Part shown: positions 50,524 through 58,976 of the stretch, one piece after another
Position numbering within the stretch: position 1 is the first letter of the stretch
Layout: the number at the start of each line of letters is the position of its first letter
Assembly (NCBI GenBank): GCA_002381645.1
Contig: DFXE01000010.1
Location: forward strand, 162,663 to 226,662
Source: Bacteroidales bacterium UBA4116
GTDB taxonomy: Bacteria; Bacteroidota; Bacteroidia; Bacteroidales; Tannerellaceae
DNA length: 64,000 nt
Reading direction: 5' to 3'
The notes under the pieces: generated by a model
What the model was told of the DNA's origin: nothing
Seen by the model: the letters and a program-made list of their open reading frames with translations, nothing else
Database searches by the model: none
Program-made: the position numbers and the translations under genes

Positions 50524-51270
50524 TTAAGGTTTTATTTTTTTGTACATATTTCTTAGTATTTCTTTTTCTTCGTAGTTCTCTGTTATTTTTTCTTTTAAGA
50601 AAATAAATCCAAGTTCTTTTACTTGGTCAAGAGTTTTATTTTTAGCCGGAATAAATTCTCCAAACTCAAACCATCTTACTCCCTTTTGTTTTAAGGCAAT
50701 TTGAAAAGAGTAATAATTCTCTTTCCCATAAATCCTAATTTCATGATATAAGTGAGTAGTATATAAGTATCTATTTCCTTTTTTAGTTGTACCAACTTCC
50801 CAATATGTATTTTGAACAAAATCACTTATTTTTCTTAAAGTTTTTACTACTTCCGAACTTAAGTACTGATCTTCTTGTGTTAGATATTCAACACAAGTAC
50901 TTCCTACTGTTTTGTAGCCCCAATTCGGATGATAAATAAGATGTTCATATCTAATCTCATTTCCACATCCTCTTTTCTCACACGTCCCATAAAGTCCTCC
51001 CAAATCGTCAATCGAAATTAATGTCCAACCATCAGAAGGTTCAATTAGATTATGTTCTTTTGCATGGCAACCTTTACAAAGGGATATGCAATCACTTAAT
51101 GGATATTCCCAAGGCTCAAGACCCTTTCTGTATTTCTTATGGTGTGTTTGTAGAATTATTTCCCCTTTCCTTCTGCCACATTTTACGCATCTATAATTAT
51201 CCCGGTGCTGAACAGCATCAGAGAAGTTGAACCAGTTGTCGTTATAATATGCTCTTTTTCGTTGCTCCAT
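50524..51270 (-). CDS. HNH endonuclease-like protein
   Basis: A 248-residue protein. The HNH domain is at the N-terminus: NYRCVKCGRRKGEIILQTHH, KKYRKGLEPWEYPLSDCISL, CKGCHAKEHNL, with two CxxC pairs for zinc. The C-terminal 130 residues (CGNEIRYEHLIYHPNWGYKT, VGSTCVEYL onward) are unrecognised and may bind DNA. Probable defence or homing-type nuclease. The 108 bases between it and the HU gene leave separate regulation possible. Confidence 0.75.
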   Translation of the reverse strand: MEQRKRAYYNDNWFNFSDAVQHRDNYRCVKCGRRKGEIILQTHHKKYRKGLEPWEYPLSDCISLCKGCHAKEHNLIEPSDGWTLISIDDLGGLYGTCEKRGCGNEIRYEHLIYHPNWGYKTVGSTCVEYLTQEDQYLSSEVVKTLRKISDFVQNTYWEVGTTKKGNRYLYTTHLYHEIRIYGKENYYSFQIALKQKGVRWFEFGEFIPAKNKTLDQVKELGFIFLKEKITENYEEKEILRNMYKKIKP

Positions 51271-51415
51271 TTATATATTTAAGTAAAGTTGGAAAGTTAG
51301 ATTGTGGAATAACTATTCAACACCTACAAATTTAATAAATAATTGAGGATCAGAATAAGTTATTATTTATGAATATCGAAATATATATCAAATATATGAT
51401 TCTGTATATGCTAAT

Positions 51416-51444
51416 GCCACATATATCCAAATCGAAGCCACAAG
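51416..51444 (+). repeat. Dispersed box copy in the mobC leader
   Basis: GCCACATATATCC continues into the box (TATCCAAATCGAAGCCAC). The likely -7 TACTTTCG (51489-51496) begins 73 bases from the start of the box, and the mobC ATG 109 bases from it. Confidence 0.8.
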
Positions 51445-51524
51445 CAACCACATAACGCAAAACTGCAAAAAACCTTGCTTATACCTTATACTTTCGCTTC
51501 TCAAACATTTAAAATTTTATAGAA

Positions 51525-53531
51525 ATGCAACAAGAAGATGATTTAAGAGGACTTGCTAAAGTCATGGAATTTATGCGGGCAATCAGCATAATTTTCGTAG
51601 TGATAAACATTTATTGGTTCTGCTATTTCGCATTGCGGGAATGGGGAATCAATATCGGAGTAGTTGATAAGATACTACTGAACTTTGACCGGACTGCCGG
51701 ATTATTCGGCAATATTCTTTACACGAAATTATTTGCTGTTGTTTTCCTTGCTCTTTCCTGTTTGGGAACTAAGGGCGTGAAAGAAGAAAAAATCACTTGG
51801 CCGAAAATCTATGTTTTTCTTGCAATCGGTTTTATCCTGTTCTTTATGAACTGGTGGATACTGGACTTGCCATTACCCACAGCGGCGACAACAGGTTTTT
51901 ATATCCTGACAATGGCAATAGGTTATCTGTTCCTGTTGGTGGGTGGGTTATGGATGAGCCGTTTGCTGAAGAACAATCTCATGGATGACGTTTTCAATAT
52001 GGAAAACGAATCGTTTATGCAAGAAACACGGCTACTGCAAAGCGAATATTCCGTAAACTTACCAACTAAATTTTGGTATAAAAAGAAGAAATGGAAAGGT
52101 TGGATAAATGTCGTCAATCCTTTTCGTGCCAGTATCGTGTTAGGTACTCCGGGCAGTGGGAAATCATACGCTGTTGTTAATCAGTACATAAAACAGCAGA
52201 TTGAGAAAGGATTCAGTATGTACGTGTATGATTTTAAATTCCCTGACCTTTCTACAATCGCTTATAACCATTTATTGAACAATCAATTAGGTTATAAGAA
52301 AGTTCCGACTTTTTATGTGATTAATTTCGACGATCCGAGCCGTTCGCACCGATGCAATCCTATCAATCCATCTTTCATGGAAGATATCAGCGACGCATAC
52401 GAATCGAGTTATACAATTATGCTCAACCTCAATAAAACGTGGGTACAAAAGCAAGGCGACTTCTTTGTAGAATCTCCGATTATTTTGTTCGCTTCAATCA
52501 TTTGGTATCTCCGAATTTATAAGGACGGAAAATATTGTACGTTCCCTCATGCGATTGAGTTCCTGAATAAACGATATGAAGATATCTTCCCGATTCTCAC
52601 TTCATATCCCGAACTTGAAAACTACCTAAGTCCTTTTATGGACGCTTGGTTGGGAGGTGCTGCCGACCAGTTAATGGGACAGATAGCCAGTGCAAAAATT
52701 CCGCTATCCCGCATGATTTCGCCCCAGTTGTATTGGGTTATGAGTGGGGACGAATTTACGCTTGATATAAATAATCCCGATGATCCGAAAGTGTTGGTTG
52801 TCGGCAATAATCCCGATAGGCAGAACATCTACGGTGCGGCATTGGGACTTTACAACTCTCGTATCGTGAAATTAATCAACAAAAAGGGACAACTGAAAAG
52901 TTCGGTAGTCATTGATGAGTTGCCAACAATTTACTTCAAAGGATTGGATAACCTGATAGCGACCGCCCGAAGTAATAAAGTTGCAGTGCTTTTAGGATTT
53001 CAAGATTTTAGCCAATTAACAAGGGATTACGGCGACAAAGAAGCAAAGGTCGTGATGAACACCGTAGGTAATATTTTCTCCGGTCAGGTTGTGGGAGATA
53101 CGGCAAAAACGCTTTCCGACCGTTTTGGGAAAGTATTGCAAAAACGTCAGTCCATGACTATTAACCGCAACGATAAATCGACCTCTATCAGTACCCAAAT
53201 GGACAGTCTGATACCACCGTCCAAAATCAGTAACTTAACACAAGGTATGTTTGTCGGTGCGATTGCCGATAATTTTAACGAACGTATCGAGCAGAAAATT
53301 TTCCATTGCGAAATTGTTGTCGATAATGCGAAGGTAGCTGCCGAAACAAAGGCTTATCAATCCATTCCTGTAATTACCGATTTTACAGATGAAAATGGAG
53401 TAGATAAAATAAAAGAGCAAATTCAACTCAACTACAACCGCATCAAAGAAGAAACAAAACAAATTGTTGCCGATGAGTTGGAACGAATAAAGAACGATCC
53501 GGCATTGGCTCATTTGTTGCAACAGGAATAG
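51525..53531 (+). CDS. mobC: MobC, type IV coupling protein (VirD4/TraD-like)
   Basis: A 668-residue ATPase joining the relaxosome to the channel. It has four N-terminal membrane segments (e.g. LYTKLFAVVFLALSCLG, KIYVFLAIGFILFFMNWWIL), Walker A ASIVLGTPGSGKSYAVVNQY, and KSSVVIDELPTIYFKGLDNL, ATARSNKVAVLLGFQDFSQL (TraG/VirD4 signature). Normally adjacent to mobB; here 4.3 kb of cargo separates them, and it keeps its own box-type leader. Confidence 0.95.
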   Translation: MQQEDDLRGLAKVMEFMRAISIIFVVINIYWFCYFALREWGINIGVVDKILLNFDRTAGLFGNILYTKLFAVVFLALSCLGTKGVKEEKITWPKIYVFLAIGFILFFMNWWILDLPLPTAATTGFYILTMAIGYLFLLVGGLWMSRLLKNNLMDDVFNMENESFMQETRLLQSEYSVNLPTKFWYKKKKWKGWINVVNPFRASIVLGTPGSGKSYAVVNQYIKQQIEKGFSMYVYDFKFPDLSTIAYNHLLNNQLGYKKVPTFYVINFDDPSRSHRCNPINPSFMEDISDAYESSYTIMLNLNKTWVQKQGDFFVESPIILFASIIWYLRIYKDGKYCTFPHAIEFLNKRYEDIFPILTSYPELENYLSPFMDAWLGGAADQLMGQIASAKIPLSRMISPQLYWVMSGDEFTLDINNPDDPKVLVVGNNPDRQNIYGAALGLYNSRIVKLINKKGQLKSSVVIDELPTIYFKGLDNLIATARSNKVAVLLGFQDFSQLTRDYGDKEAKVVMNTVGNIFSGQVVGDTAKTLSDRFGKVLQKRQSMTINRNDKSTSISTQMDSLIPPSKISNLTQGMFVGAIADNFNERIEQKIFHCEIVVDNAKVAAETKAYQSIPVITDFTDENGVDKIKEQIQLNYNRIKEETKQIVADELERIKNDPALAHLLQQE

Positions 53532-53545
53532 CCTCTTTATAATAT

Positions 53546-53570
53546 AAGAGCCGGAAAATTTCCGGCTCTT
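53546..53570. terminator. Bidirectional terminator after mobC
   Basis: AAGAGCCGGAAA and TTTCCGGCTCTT, perfectly complementary with one base between, 15 bases after the mobC stop. Confidence 0.85.
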
Positions 53571-53576
53571 ATTGGC

Positions 53577-53606
53577 TTGCGGCAGAGTGGGGAGTCGAAC
53601 CCCAAG
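53577..53606 (-). other. tRNA-like T arm and acceptor end, no complete tRNA
   Basis: On the minus strand TGGGG-TTCGACT-CCCCA is a perfect T arm, followed by CTCTGCC, G and CA as in a tRNA 3' end. The expected 5' acceptor GGCAGAG is not found upstream on that strand. It may be a captured tRNA 3' end (an old att site) or a pseudo-tRNA. Confidence 0.5.
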
Positions 53607-53935
53607 GCAACAGGCGTATAACCTAAAGCTGTGTGTCATTTGAGTTCGGGATACGAATCTGGCACTATCAGACTTGCCATAGCCACCCCTGCTTTTACCC
53701 ATAGTTTATTCTTTTCCATAAGCTGTTCTCCTCTTACTTTTAATTGATTAGTAATGTTATTCACAAAGTTGAATGTCCCAAAATATCCAGTTGCTAAACT
53801 GAATAAATTAGGCGGAACCCCAAATTTCAAAGACACACAATATAATAAAGTTACTAAACCCCAATTTTATAGTGTAGCAAAGATAATGATTATTATATAA
53901 TTAGTTTGAATTGAATCTCATATTATGTCTTCAAT

Positions 53936-53964
53936 GCCACACCTACCCAAATCGAAGCCACAAG
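53936..53964 (+). repeat. Dispersed box copy before the DUF4099 gene
   Basis: GCCACACCTACCC, then CAAATCGAAGCCAC. TACTTTTA starts 73 bases from the box start, the ATG 122 bases from it, exactly as at 61086/61208. Confidence 0.8.
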
Positions 53965-54008
53965 CGTCCATCTGCCGACAAAGCCACTGCTAACCCTCTG
54001 ATTAAGCC

Positions 54009-54045
54009 TACTTTTATTCTGCATTAATAGTGATGCAGAACAAAA
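54009..54045 (+). promoter_or_regulatory. Leader block with hairpin, identical to 61159-61195
   Basis: Contains TACTTTTA (close to the -7 consensus) and CTGCAT-TAATAGTG-ATGCAG (54019-54038), a hairpin at the predicted start of the transcript. All 37 bases are shared with the DUF1896 leader. Confidence 0.75.
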
Positions 54046-54057
54046 AACAGTTTAATC

Positions 54058-55548
54058 ATGGATGAAAAATTAAATCCAAAAGACAAAGTTCTCCTGATGC
54101 GAGATGAAGGAGAAGGCAACAAACTCAAAGTAGTGAAAGGCATTGACAAGAAAGGAAAGATTGATGCCATTGATCCCATGAAGGCGAAACAGACCGATTT
54201 TATCAAAATCGACAAACACGCCGACCCTCTCGAAAACTTTTTCAAGAACTTCTTTAATCAGGCAAAGAACCCCTCGCATACAGGATTCTATGCTGTAACA
54301 GTTGATATGCTTGATAAAGTCCTGCATCTCAAAGAAGAAGATTTGCAGAAGTATCGCATTAATCCTAAAGATTATATGAATAATCAGGAGCAATCAACCA
54401 AGAAAGAAGAAAAAGAAGTAGTAACCGAAAAAAAAGAAGAAAAAATGGATGCAACAACCGAACAGAAAACGGAATTTAAGCAATTCGACACGAATCGTAT
54501 CCCTGAAAGCGAGTATCAGAAATACGGTATTAAGCCCGAAAATTTGGAGGGCGAACTCAAAGCCATGAGTTACGGGTACAAATCCCCGCACTTGGTAGAT
54601 ATTAATCCGAAAATCGAGGGCGTGGACTACCCGATGAAAGCCCGCCTGTCTTTGGAGGAACAACCTGATGGTAGCCTGAAATTCGTTCCGCACCCACAGC
54701 AACAACAGGTAGATTTGGATAAACCGTTTCAGGGTATTATGCTCCCGAACGATGTTAAGGAAAATCTATTGGCGACAGGTAACGGTGGTCGTGTGGTCGA
54801 ACTGGAACCAAGACCAGGCGAAAAAGTACGGTCGCTTATTTCCATTGACAAACTGACCAACCGTTTGGAAGCCGTACCGCTTGATAAACTTACCGTTTCT
54901 CAAAACCTGAAAGGCACGGAACTAACTCCCGAACAGCAACAGGCACTCAAAGAGGGAAAGAAAGTATTGGTCGAGGGCATGACCTCTAAAAACACAATCG
55001 GCACAGACAATCCACGGAAGTTTGATGCTTACGTTCAGTTCAATGCTGCCAAAGGCGGTTACGATTTCTCCTACGAGGGATTAGACCGCAATAAGTACCA
55101 ACAGAGCAATAAGCAGGAACAGAACCAAAACGGAGAACAACAGAACCAAGTTCGTATTCCCAAAAAGCTCTTAGGCGTTGATTTGGATGAAAAGCAGCAG
55201 AACTCACTTCGTGAGGGTAAAGCGGTCTATGTTCAAGGAATGCTGAAAGATGCAAAGGGCGAACCTTTCAATGCGTATGTAAAGGTAAACAATGAAAAAG
55301 GCAAACTCGACTTTTTCAAATGGAATCCTGATAAAGCCAAGAAGCAAGGTGCGGATGTGAAAGTTGCTGAAGGGAATAAGACACAGGTAGCGGTTAATTC
55401 CGAAGGCAAAACCAATGAAGCTACTAAGAATGTAAAGGAACCTCTGAAACAAGGTCAGCAAAAGCCTACCGAGAATCAGAACAAAGAACAGAAACAACAG
55501 CAAGGAGTTAAAAAGCCTGTGAAAAAATCCACAGGACACAAAATGTAA
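54058..55548 (+). CDS. DUF4099/DUF3945 protein
   Basis: A 496-residue hydrophilic protein. DKVLLMRDEGEGNKLKVVKG and FYAVTVDMLDKVLHLKEED belong to DUF4099. Two or three DUF3945 repeats follow (LKGTELTPEQQQALKEGKKV, then LLGVDLDEKQQNSLREGKAV, each ending with FDAYVQFNAA or FNAYVKVNNE). The C-terminus is low-complexity and Gln/Lys rich. A conserved ICE gene just before topB; function unknown. Confidence 0.85.
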   Translation: MDEKLNPKDKVLLMRDEGEGNKLKVVKGIDKKGKIDAIDPMKAKQTDFIKIDKHADPLENFFKNFFNQAKNPSHTGFYAVTVDMLDKVLHLKEEDLQKYRINPKDYMNNQEQSTKKEEKEVVTEKKEEKMDATTEQKTEFKQFDTNRIPESEYQKYGIKPENLEGELKAMSYGYKSPHLVDINPKIEGVDYPMKARLSLEEQPDGSLKFVPHPQQQQVDLDKPFQGIMLPNDVKENLLATGNGGRVVELEPRPGEKVRSLISIDKLTNRLEAVPLDKLTVSQNLKGTELTPEQQQALKEGKKVLVEGMTSKNTIGTDNPRKFDAYVQFNAAKGGYDFSYEGLDRNKYQQSNKQEQNQNGEQQNQVRIPKKLLGVDLDEKQQNSLREGKAVYVQGMLKDAKGEPFNAYVKVNNEKGKLDFFKWNPDKAKKQGADVKVAEGNKTQVAVNSEGKTNEATKNVKEPLKQGQQKPTENQNKEQKQQQGVKKPVKKSTGHKM

Positions 55549-55553
55549 TATCA

Positions 55554-55577
55554 ACCACTAAAAAAATCCGATAGTAA
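55554..55577 (+). promoter_or_regulatory. CCACTAAAAAAATCCGATAG motif before topB
   Basis: ACCACTAAAAAAATCCGATA ends three bases before the topB ATG (55578). Same motif as before mobA, traE and traN, always close to a start codon. Confidence 0.6.
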
Positions 55578-57677
55578 ATGAAAGTAATAATTGCAGAAAA
55601 ACCGTCGGTAGCCCGTGATATAGCAGCTATCGTTGGTGCGGATAACCGCAAAGACGGTTATCTGGAGGGTAACAGATATTATGTTACGTGGGCATTCGGT
55701 CATCTCATAGGACTGGCAATGCCACAAGATTATGGTATCACTGGCTTTCAAGCTGAAAACCTGCCGATACTTCCTGCTGAATTTAAGTTGTTACCTCGTC
55801 AGGTAAAAGACGGTAAAGAGTATAAACCCGATCCGGATGCGATGAAGCAACTTAAAGTCATCAAAGAGTTATTTAATAAATGTGAGCGAATCGTGGTTGC
55901 TACCGATGCCGGACGAGAGGGAGAGTTAATTTTCAGATATATATTTGATTATCTTGATTGTTCCAAACCTTTCGACCGCCTTTGGATAAGCAGCTTGACG
56001 GATCAGGCTATCCGCAAAGGGTTGGAGAACCTACGTCCGGGAAAAGAGTACGACAACTTATACGCTTCAGCAAAGGCCCGGAGCCAAGCCGATTGGGTTG
56101 TCGGAATAAACGCTTCACAAGCCCTTTCGGTATCGGCAGGCTACGGGGTATGGTCGTTAGGACGGGTACAAACGCCTACGCTCGCCATGATTTGCAGCCG
56201 ATACCTCGAAAACAAAGAGTTCAAGCCGCAAACCTATTTTCAGGTAAAATTGCATACGGCAAAAGATGTAACCCAGTTCGCCGCTATTTCCACAGAACGA
56301 TACAATACGAAACAGGACGCAGACACAATCTTAGAGCGTATCCGCTCGTCAGAATCAGTCAGCATCGTAAACGTAGAAACAAAGCAAGGAAGTCAGGAAC
56401 CACCATTGCTCTACGACCTGACCACCTTGCAGAAAGAAGCGAACAGCCGTCATAGTTTTTCGGCAGATAAAACCCTGTCGGTGGCACAATCGCTTTATGA
56501 AGCGAAGCTCATTTCTTATCCGAGAACAGGAAGCCGTTATATTTCCGATGATGTTTTTGCTGAGATACCTGTCCTTATCGGTCAGCTATCCGGTTATGCT
56601 CCATTCGGCAGTTACGCAAAAACATTATCAGGAGCAAGCCTGAACAGGCGTTCGGTAAACGATAAAAAAGTTACCGACCACCATGCCCTGATTGTTACGG
56701 AAAATATGCCGGGCGATATTTCAGCCGACCAGCGTATCATATATGATATGATTGCTGCCCGTATGTTGGAAGCCTTTTCAGGTAAATGTACCAAAGAGAA
56801 CACAAGCGTTTCTTTGGATGCTTCGGGCGTTTTGTTTTCGGTCAAAGGTAGTGTTATCCTTACTCCCGGTTGGCGTGCCGTATTGAACGCACCCGATGAA
56901 GAAAAAGGCGAAGACGACGCACCGGCACTTCCGTCTTTATCAAATGGCGATGTCCTTTCCATTAACGGAACGGATTTGTTGGAGAAACAAACCAAGCCCC
57001 GCCCGCTACACACGGAAAGCAGTCTGCTTTCTTCTATGGAAACCTGCGGTAAAGACCTTACCAACGAGGAAGAGCGGGAAGCAATCAAAGAATCTGGCAT
57101 TGGCACACCTGCCACCCGTGCTAGTATTATAGAAACATTATTCTCTCGTGAATATATTGTACGCGAGAAGAAATCGCTTGTCCCCACCAATAAAGGATTG
57201 GTTGTCTATCTGGCTGTCCGTGATAAAAAGATTGCCGATATCAGCATGACAGGCGAATGGGAAAATGCTTTGAATAAGATAGCAGAAGGGAAAATGGATG
57301 CTGATACGTTCCACAAGGGAATTGAAGTATATGCAGCACAAATAACGACTGAATTACTGGAAAGTAAAATAGAAGGAGGTAATCAGCGTGAGAGCTGTCC
57401 GTGTCCTAAATGCAAAAACGGTCAGGTTGTTTTCTTTCAGAAGGTTGCCAAGTGTCAGAACGAAGCCTGCGGATTGACTGTGTTTCGGAACAAGTCAGGC
57501 AAAGACCTGACCGACGGACAACTGAAAGACCTGCTTACCAAAGGTAAAACGGGAACTATCAAAGGTTTTAAGAGCAAAGAAAATAAGCCTTTCGATGCTG
57601 TCGTTGCTTTTGATGCGGAGTATAAAACAATTTTTGAGTTCTCTCCAAAGAAGAGCTTCAATAAGAAACGCAAATAA
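55578..57677 (+). CDS. topB: DNA topoisomerase III
   Basis: A 699-residue type IA topoisomerase. The Toprim domain begins MKVIIAEKPSVARDIAAIVG and includes CERIVVATDAGREGELIFRY. The catalytic Tyr is in LISYPRTGSRYISDDVF. Further blocks: ADWVVGINASQALSVSAGYG, VWSLGRVQTPTLAMIC, ESGIGTPATRASIIETLF. The C-terminal zinc ribbon is CPCPKCKNGQVVFFQ, KCQNEACGLTVF. Conserved in Bacteroides ICEs, used in DNA processing for transfer. Confidence 0.95.
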   Translation: MKVIIAEKPSVARDIAAIVGADNRKDGYLEGNRYYVTWAFGHLIGLAMPQDYGITGFQAENLPILPAEFKLLPRQVKDGKEYKPDPDAMKQLKVIKELFNKCERIVVATDAGREGELIFRYIFDYLDCSKPFDRLWISSLTDQAIRKGLENLRPGKEYDNLYASAKARSQADWVVGINASQALSVSAGYGVWSLGRVQTPTLAMICSRYLENKEFKPQTYFQVKLHTAKDVTQFAAISTERYNTKQDADTILERIRSSESVSIVNVETKQGSQEPPLLYDLTTLQKEANSRHSFSADKTLSVAQSLYEAKLISYPRTGSRYISDDVFAEIPVLIGQLSGYAPFGSYAKTLSGASLNRRSVNDKKVTDHHALIVTENMPGDISADQRIIYDMIAARMLEAFSGKCTKENTSVSLDASGVLFSVKGSVILTPGWRAVLNAPDEEKGEDDAPALPSLSNGDVLSINGTDLLEKQTKPRPLHTESSLLSSMETCGKDLTNEEEREAIKESGIGTPATRASIIETLFSREYIVREKKSLVPTNKGLVVYLAVRDKKIADISMTGEWENALNKIAEGKMDADTFHKGIEVYAAQITTELLESKIEGGNQRESCPCPKCKNGQVVFFQKVAKCQNEACGLTVFRNKSGKDLTDGQLKDLLTKGKTGTIKGFKSKENKPFDAVVAFDAEYKTIFEFSPKKSFNKKRK

Positions 57678-57810
57678 AGTGCTATCTTTTCATAATGTAC
57701 TCACGCTCGACAATTCAAGATGAATTTTGTACTGTCCTCGCTTAATCGTACATTTGCCACTAAGAAAGTTCATACGCCGCAGGTTTGATGAGAAATTGTT
57801 AAATCAGGTG

Positions 57811-57865
57811 CTATTGAATTTTTTTAGTGGTGGCACTGGGGAGGGATACCTCAGTGCCTTTTGCT
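57811..57865 (+). terminator. Terminator after topB with an inverted copy of the CCACTAAAAAAATTC motif
   Basis: CTATTGAATTTTTTTAGTGG (57811-57830) is the motif in reverse. GGCACTG (57832-57838) pairs with CAGTGCC (57852-57858), followed by TTTTGC. The hairpin ends the topB transcript and separates it from the opposing cassette. Confidence 0.7.
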
Positions 57866-57886
57866 TTTATACACAATCAGTATTTG

Positions 57887-58903
57887 CTATATACCCCACT
57901 GATTTCCTATAACTATACTAATAATTTTATTATCCTTAAGTAAAAACTTAATCCATTTGTATTGTTCTACAGTTTTTGTGTCATCATCTTCATTACTTGT
58001 AGGTGGAAAGTATTTTATACCAATGGTGATTGTTGGCAATTTAATATCCCAAGATGATCTAATTTTATAGTTTTTACCACATAATTCTTGATTTGGAGAT
58101 TCAAAATGTTCTTTTAATCCTTCAATTCCTTCAATTCTTAACTCTGTTTGCCAATTCTTTCTTTTCTCATAAATAACATTTTCATCAAGGTTTTTGAATA
58201 TTCCTTCATTTTCGGATTTATTACATGAGTTAATAAAATCTCGAACTATTTTTCGGGGAACTTTCTGTTGTGCTCTTAATTCTTTCTTTTCATTATCAAT
58301 ATAAGTTTTAAAATCTTCGTTTACAAACTCCTGCATCTTATAATATCCGAAATGAAAAGCTTCATGTGGGGTTTTATAAAGTGTATCTTTAAGAACTTCT
58401 GCTTTATCCGTAATATCATTTGTTCTAAATTCATTAAAAAGCAAAAATCCTTTTTCACCAGTTGTTGTATTTACTCCACCAGTTATATTTATATGATATT
58501 GTTGTTCCTCTCCATTAAATAAAACCTTTACTTTAGGATTAAATTTTTCAGGTTTGCTATTTGACTTTTTTATAAGATATTTTGTCTCATCTAAAGGATT
58601 TTCAATTGGTCTTCCCCAATCATCCATGGATAATTCGGATTGATATCTTGATATTTGTAACCTTATTTCCTTTCTACCTCTTTCGAGGTCTGAAGTAAAT
58701 TCATATTCAGGAAAACATTCAATTATATCAGAATCTAATTCCCATTCTGCATAATCACTGGTAAAGTTTAGTTGATAGTGATTCTCATATTCAAAAATAT
58801 AAATTGGAAATTCGATTTTACAATCAATAATTTTTTGTTTAATCAAATCTATATCTGACTTTCTATTTACTAATATTGTAATTTCCGTTTCTACTGCTAT
58901 CAT
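57887..58903 (-). CDS. Hypothetical protein, third gene of the AAA/L30-fusion cassette
   Basis: A 338-residue protein, no signal peptide or membrane segment. The N-terminus (IAVETEITILVNRKSDIDLI, KQKIIDCKIEFP) and C-terminus (LPTITIGIKYFPPTSNEDDD) are strand-rich; the middle is charged with HEAFHFGYYKMQEF. No family recognised. It starts 73 bases after the L30-fusion gene ends, same strand, probably co-transcribed. Confidence 0.6.
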   Translation of the reverse strand: MIAVETEITILVNRKSDIDLIKQKIIDCKIEFPIYIFEYENHYQLNFTSDYAEWELDSDIIECFPEYEFTSDLERGRKEIRLQISRYQSELSMDDWGRPIENPLDETKYLIKKSNSKPEKFNPKVKVLFNGEEQQYHINITGGVNTTTGEKGFLLFNEFRTNDITDKAEVLKDTLYKTPHEAFHFGYYKMQEFVNEDFKTYIDNEKKELRAQQKVPRKIVRDFINSCNKSENEGIFKNLDENVIYEKRKNWQTELRIEGIEGLKEHFESPNQELCGKNYKIRSSWDIKLPTITIGIKYFPPTSNEDDDTKTVEQYKWIKFLLKDNKIISIVIGNQWGI

Positions 58904-58976
58904 TGAGAATTCATTAGATTAGTTCATATTACACCAACAAATTTAGTAAATGTTTTGAAGTATGAGGTTTTTACAA

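Larger units (their letters stand above)
53607..54057. other. Gene-poor stretch leading to the DUF4099 leader
   Basis: A minus-strand frame ending IVPDSYPELK lies beside the tRNA-like end but has no recognisable product. The right part holds the dispersed box (53936-53964), a near -7 TACTTTTA (54009-54016) and a 37-base block identical to the DUF1896 leader. Confidence 0.5.

Noticed and set aside
53577..53720. A tmRNA on the minus strand
   Set aside because: The 3' tRNA-like arm is present, but no 5' acceptor partner, tag frame or pseudoknot pattern was found upstream.
53636..53836. A 66-codon minus-strand frame (ending IVPDSYPELK) beside the tRNA-like fragment
   Set aside because: No family recognised. 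The last 27 residues from MEKNKLWVKAG look somewhat protein-like, but evidence is too weak for a gene call.
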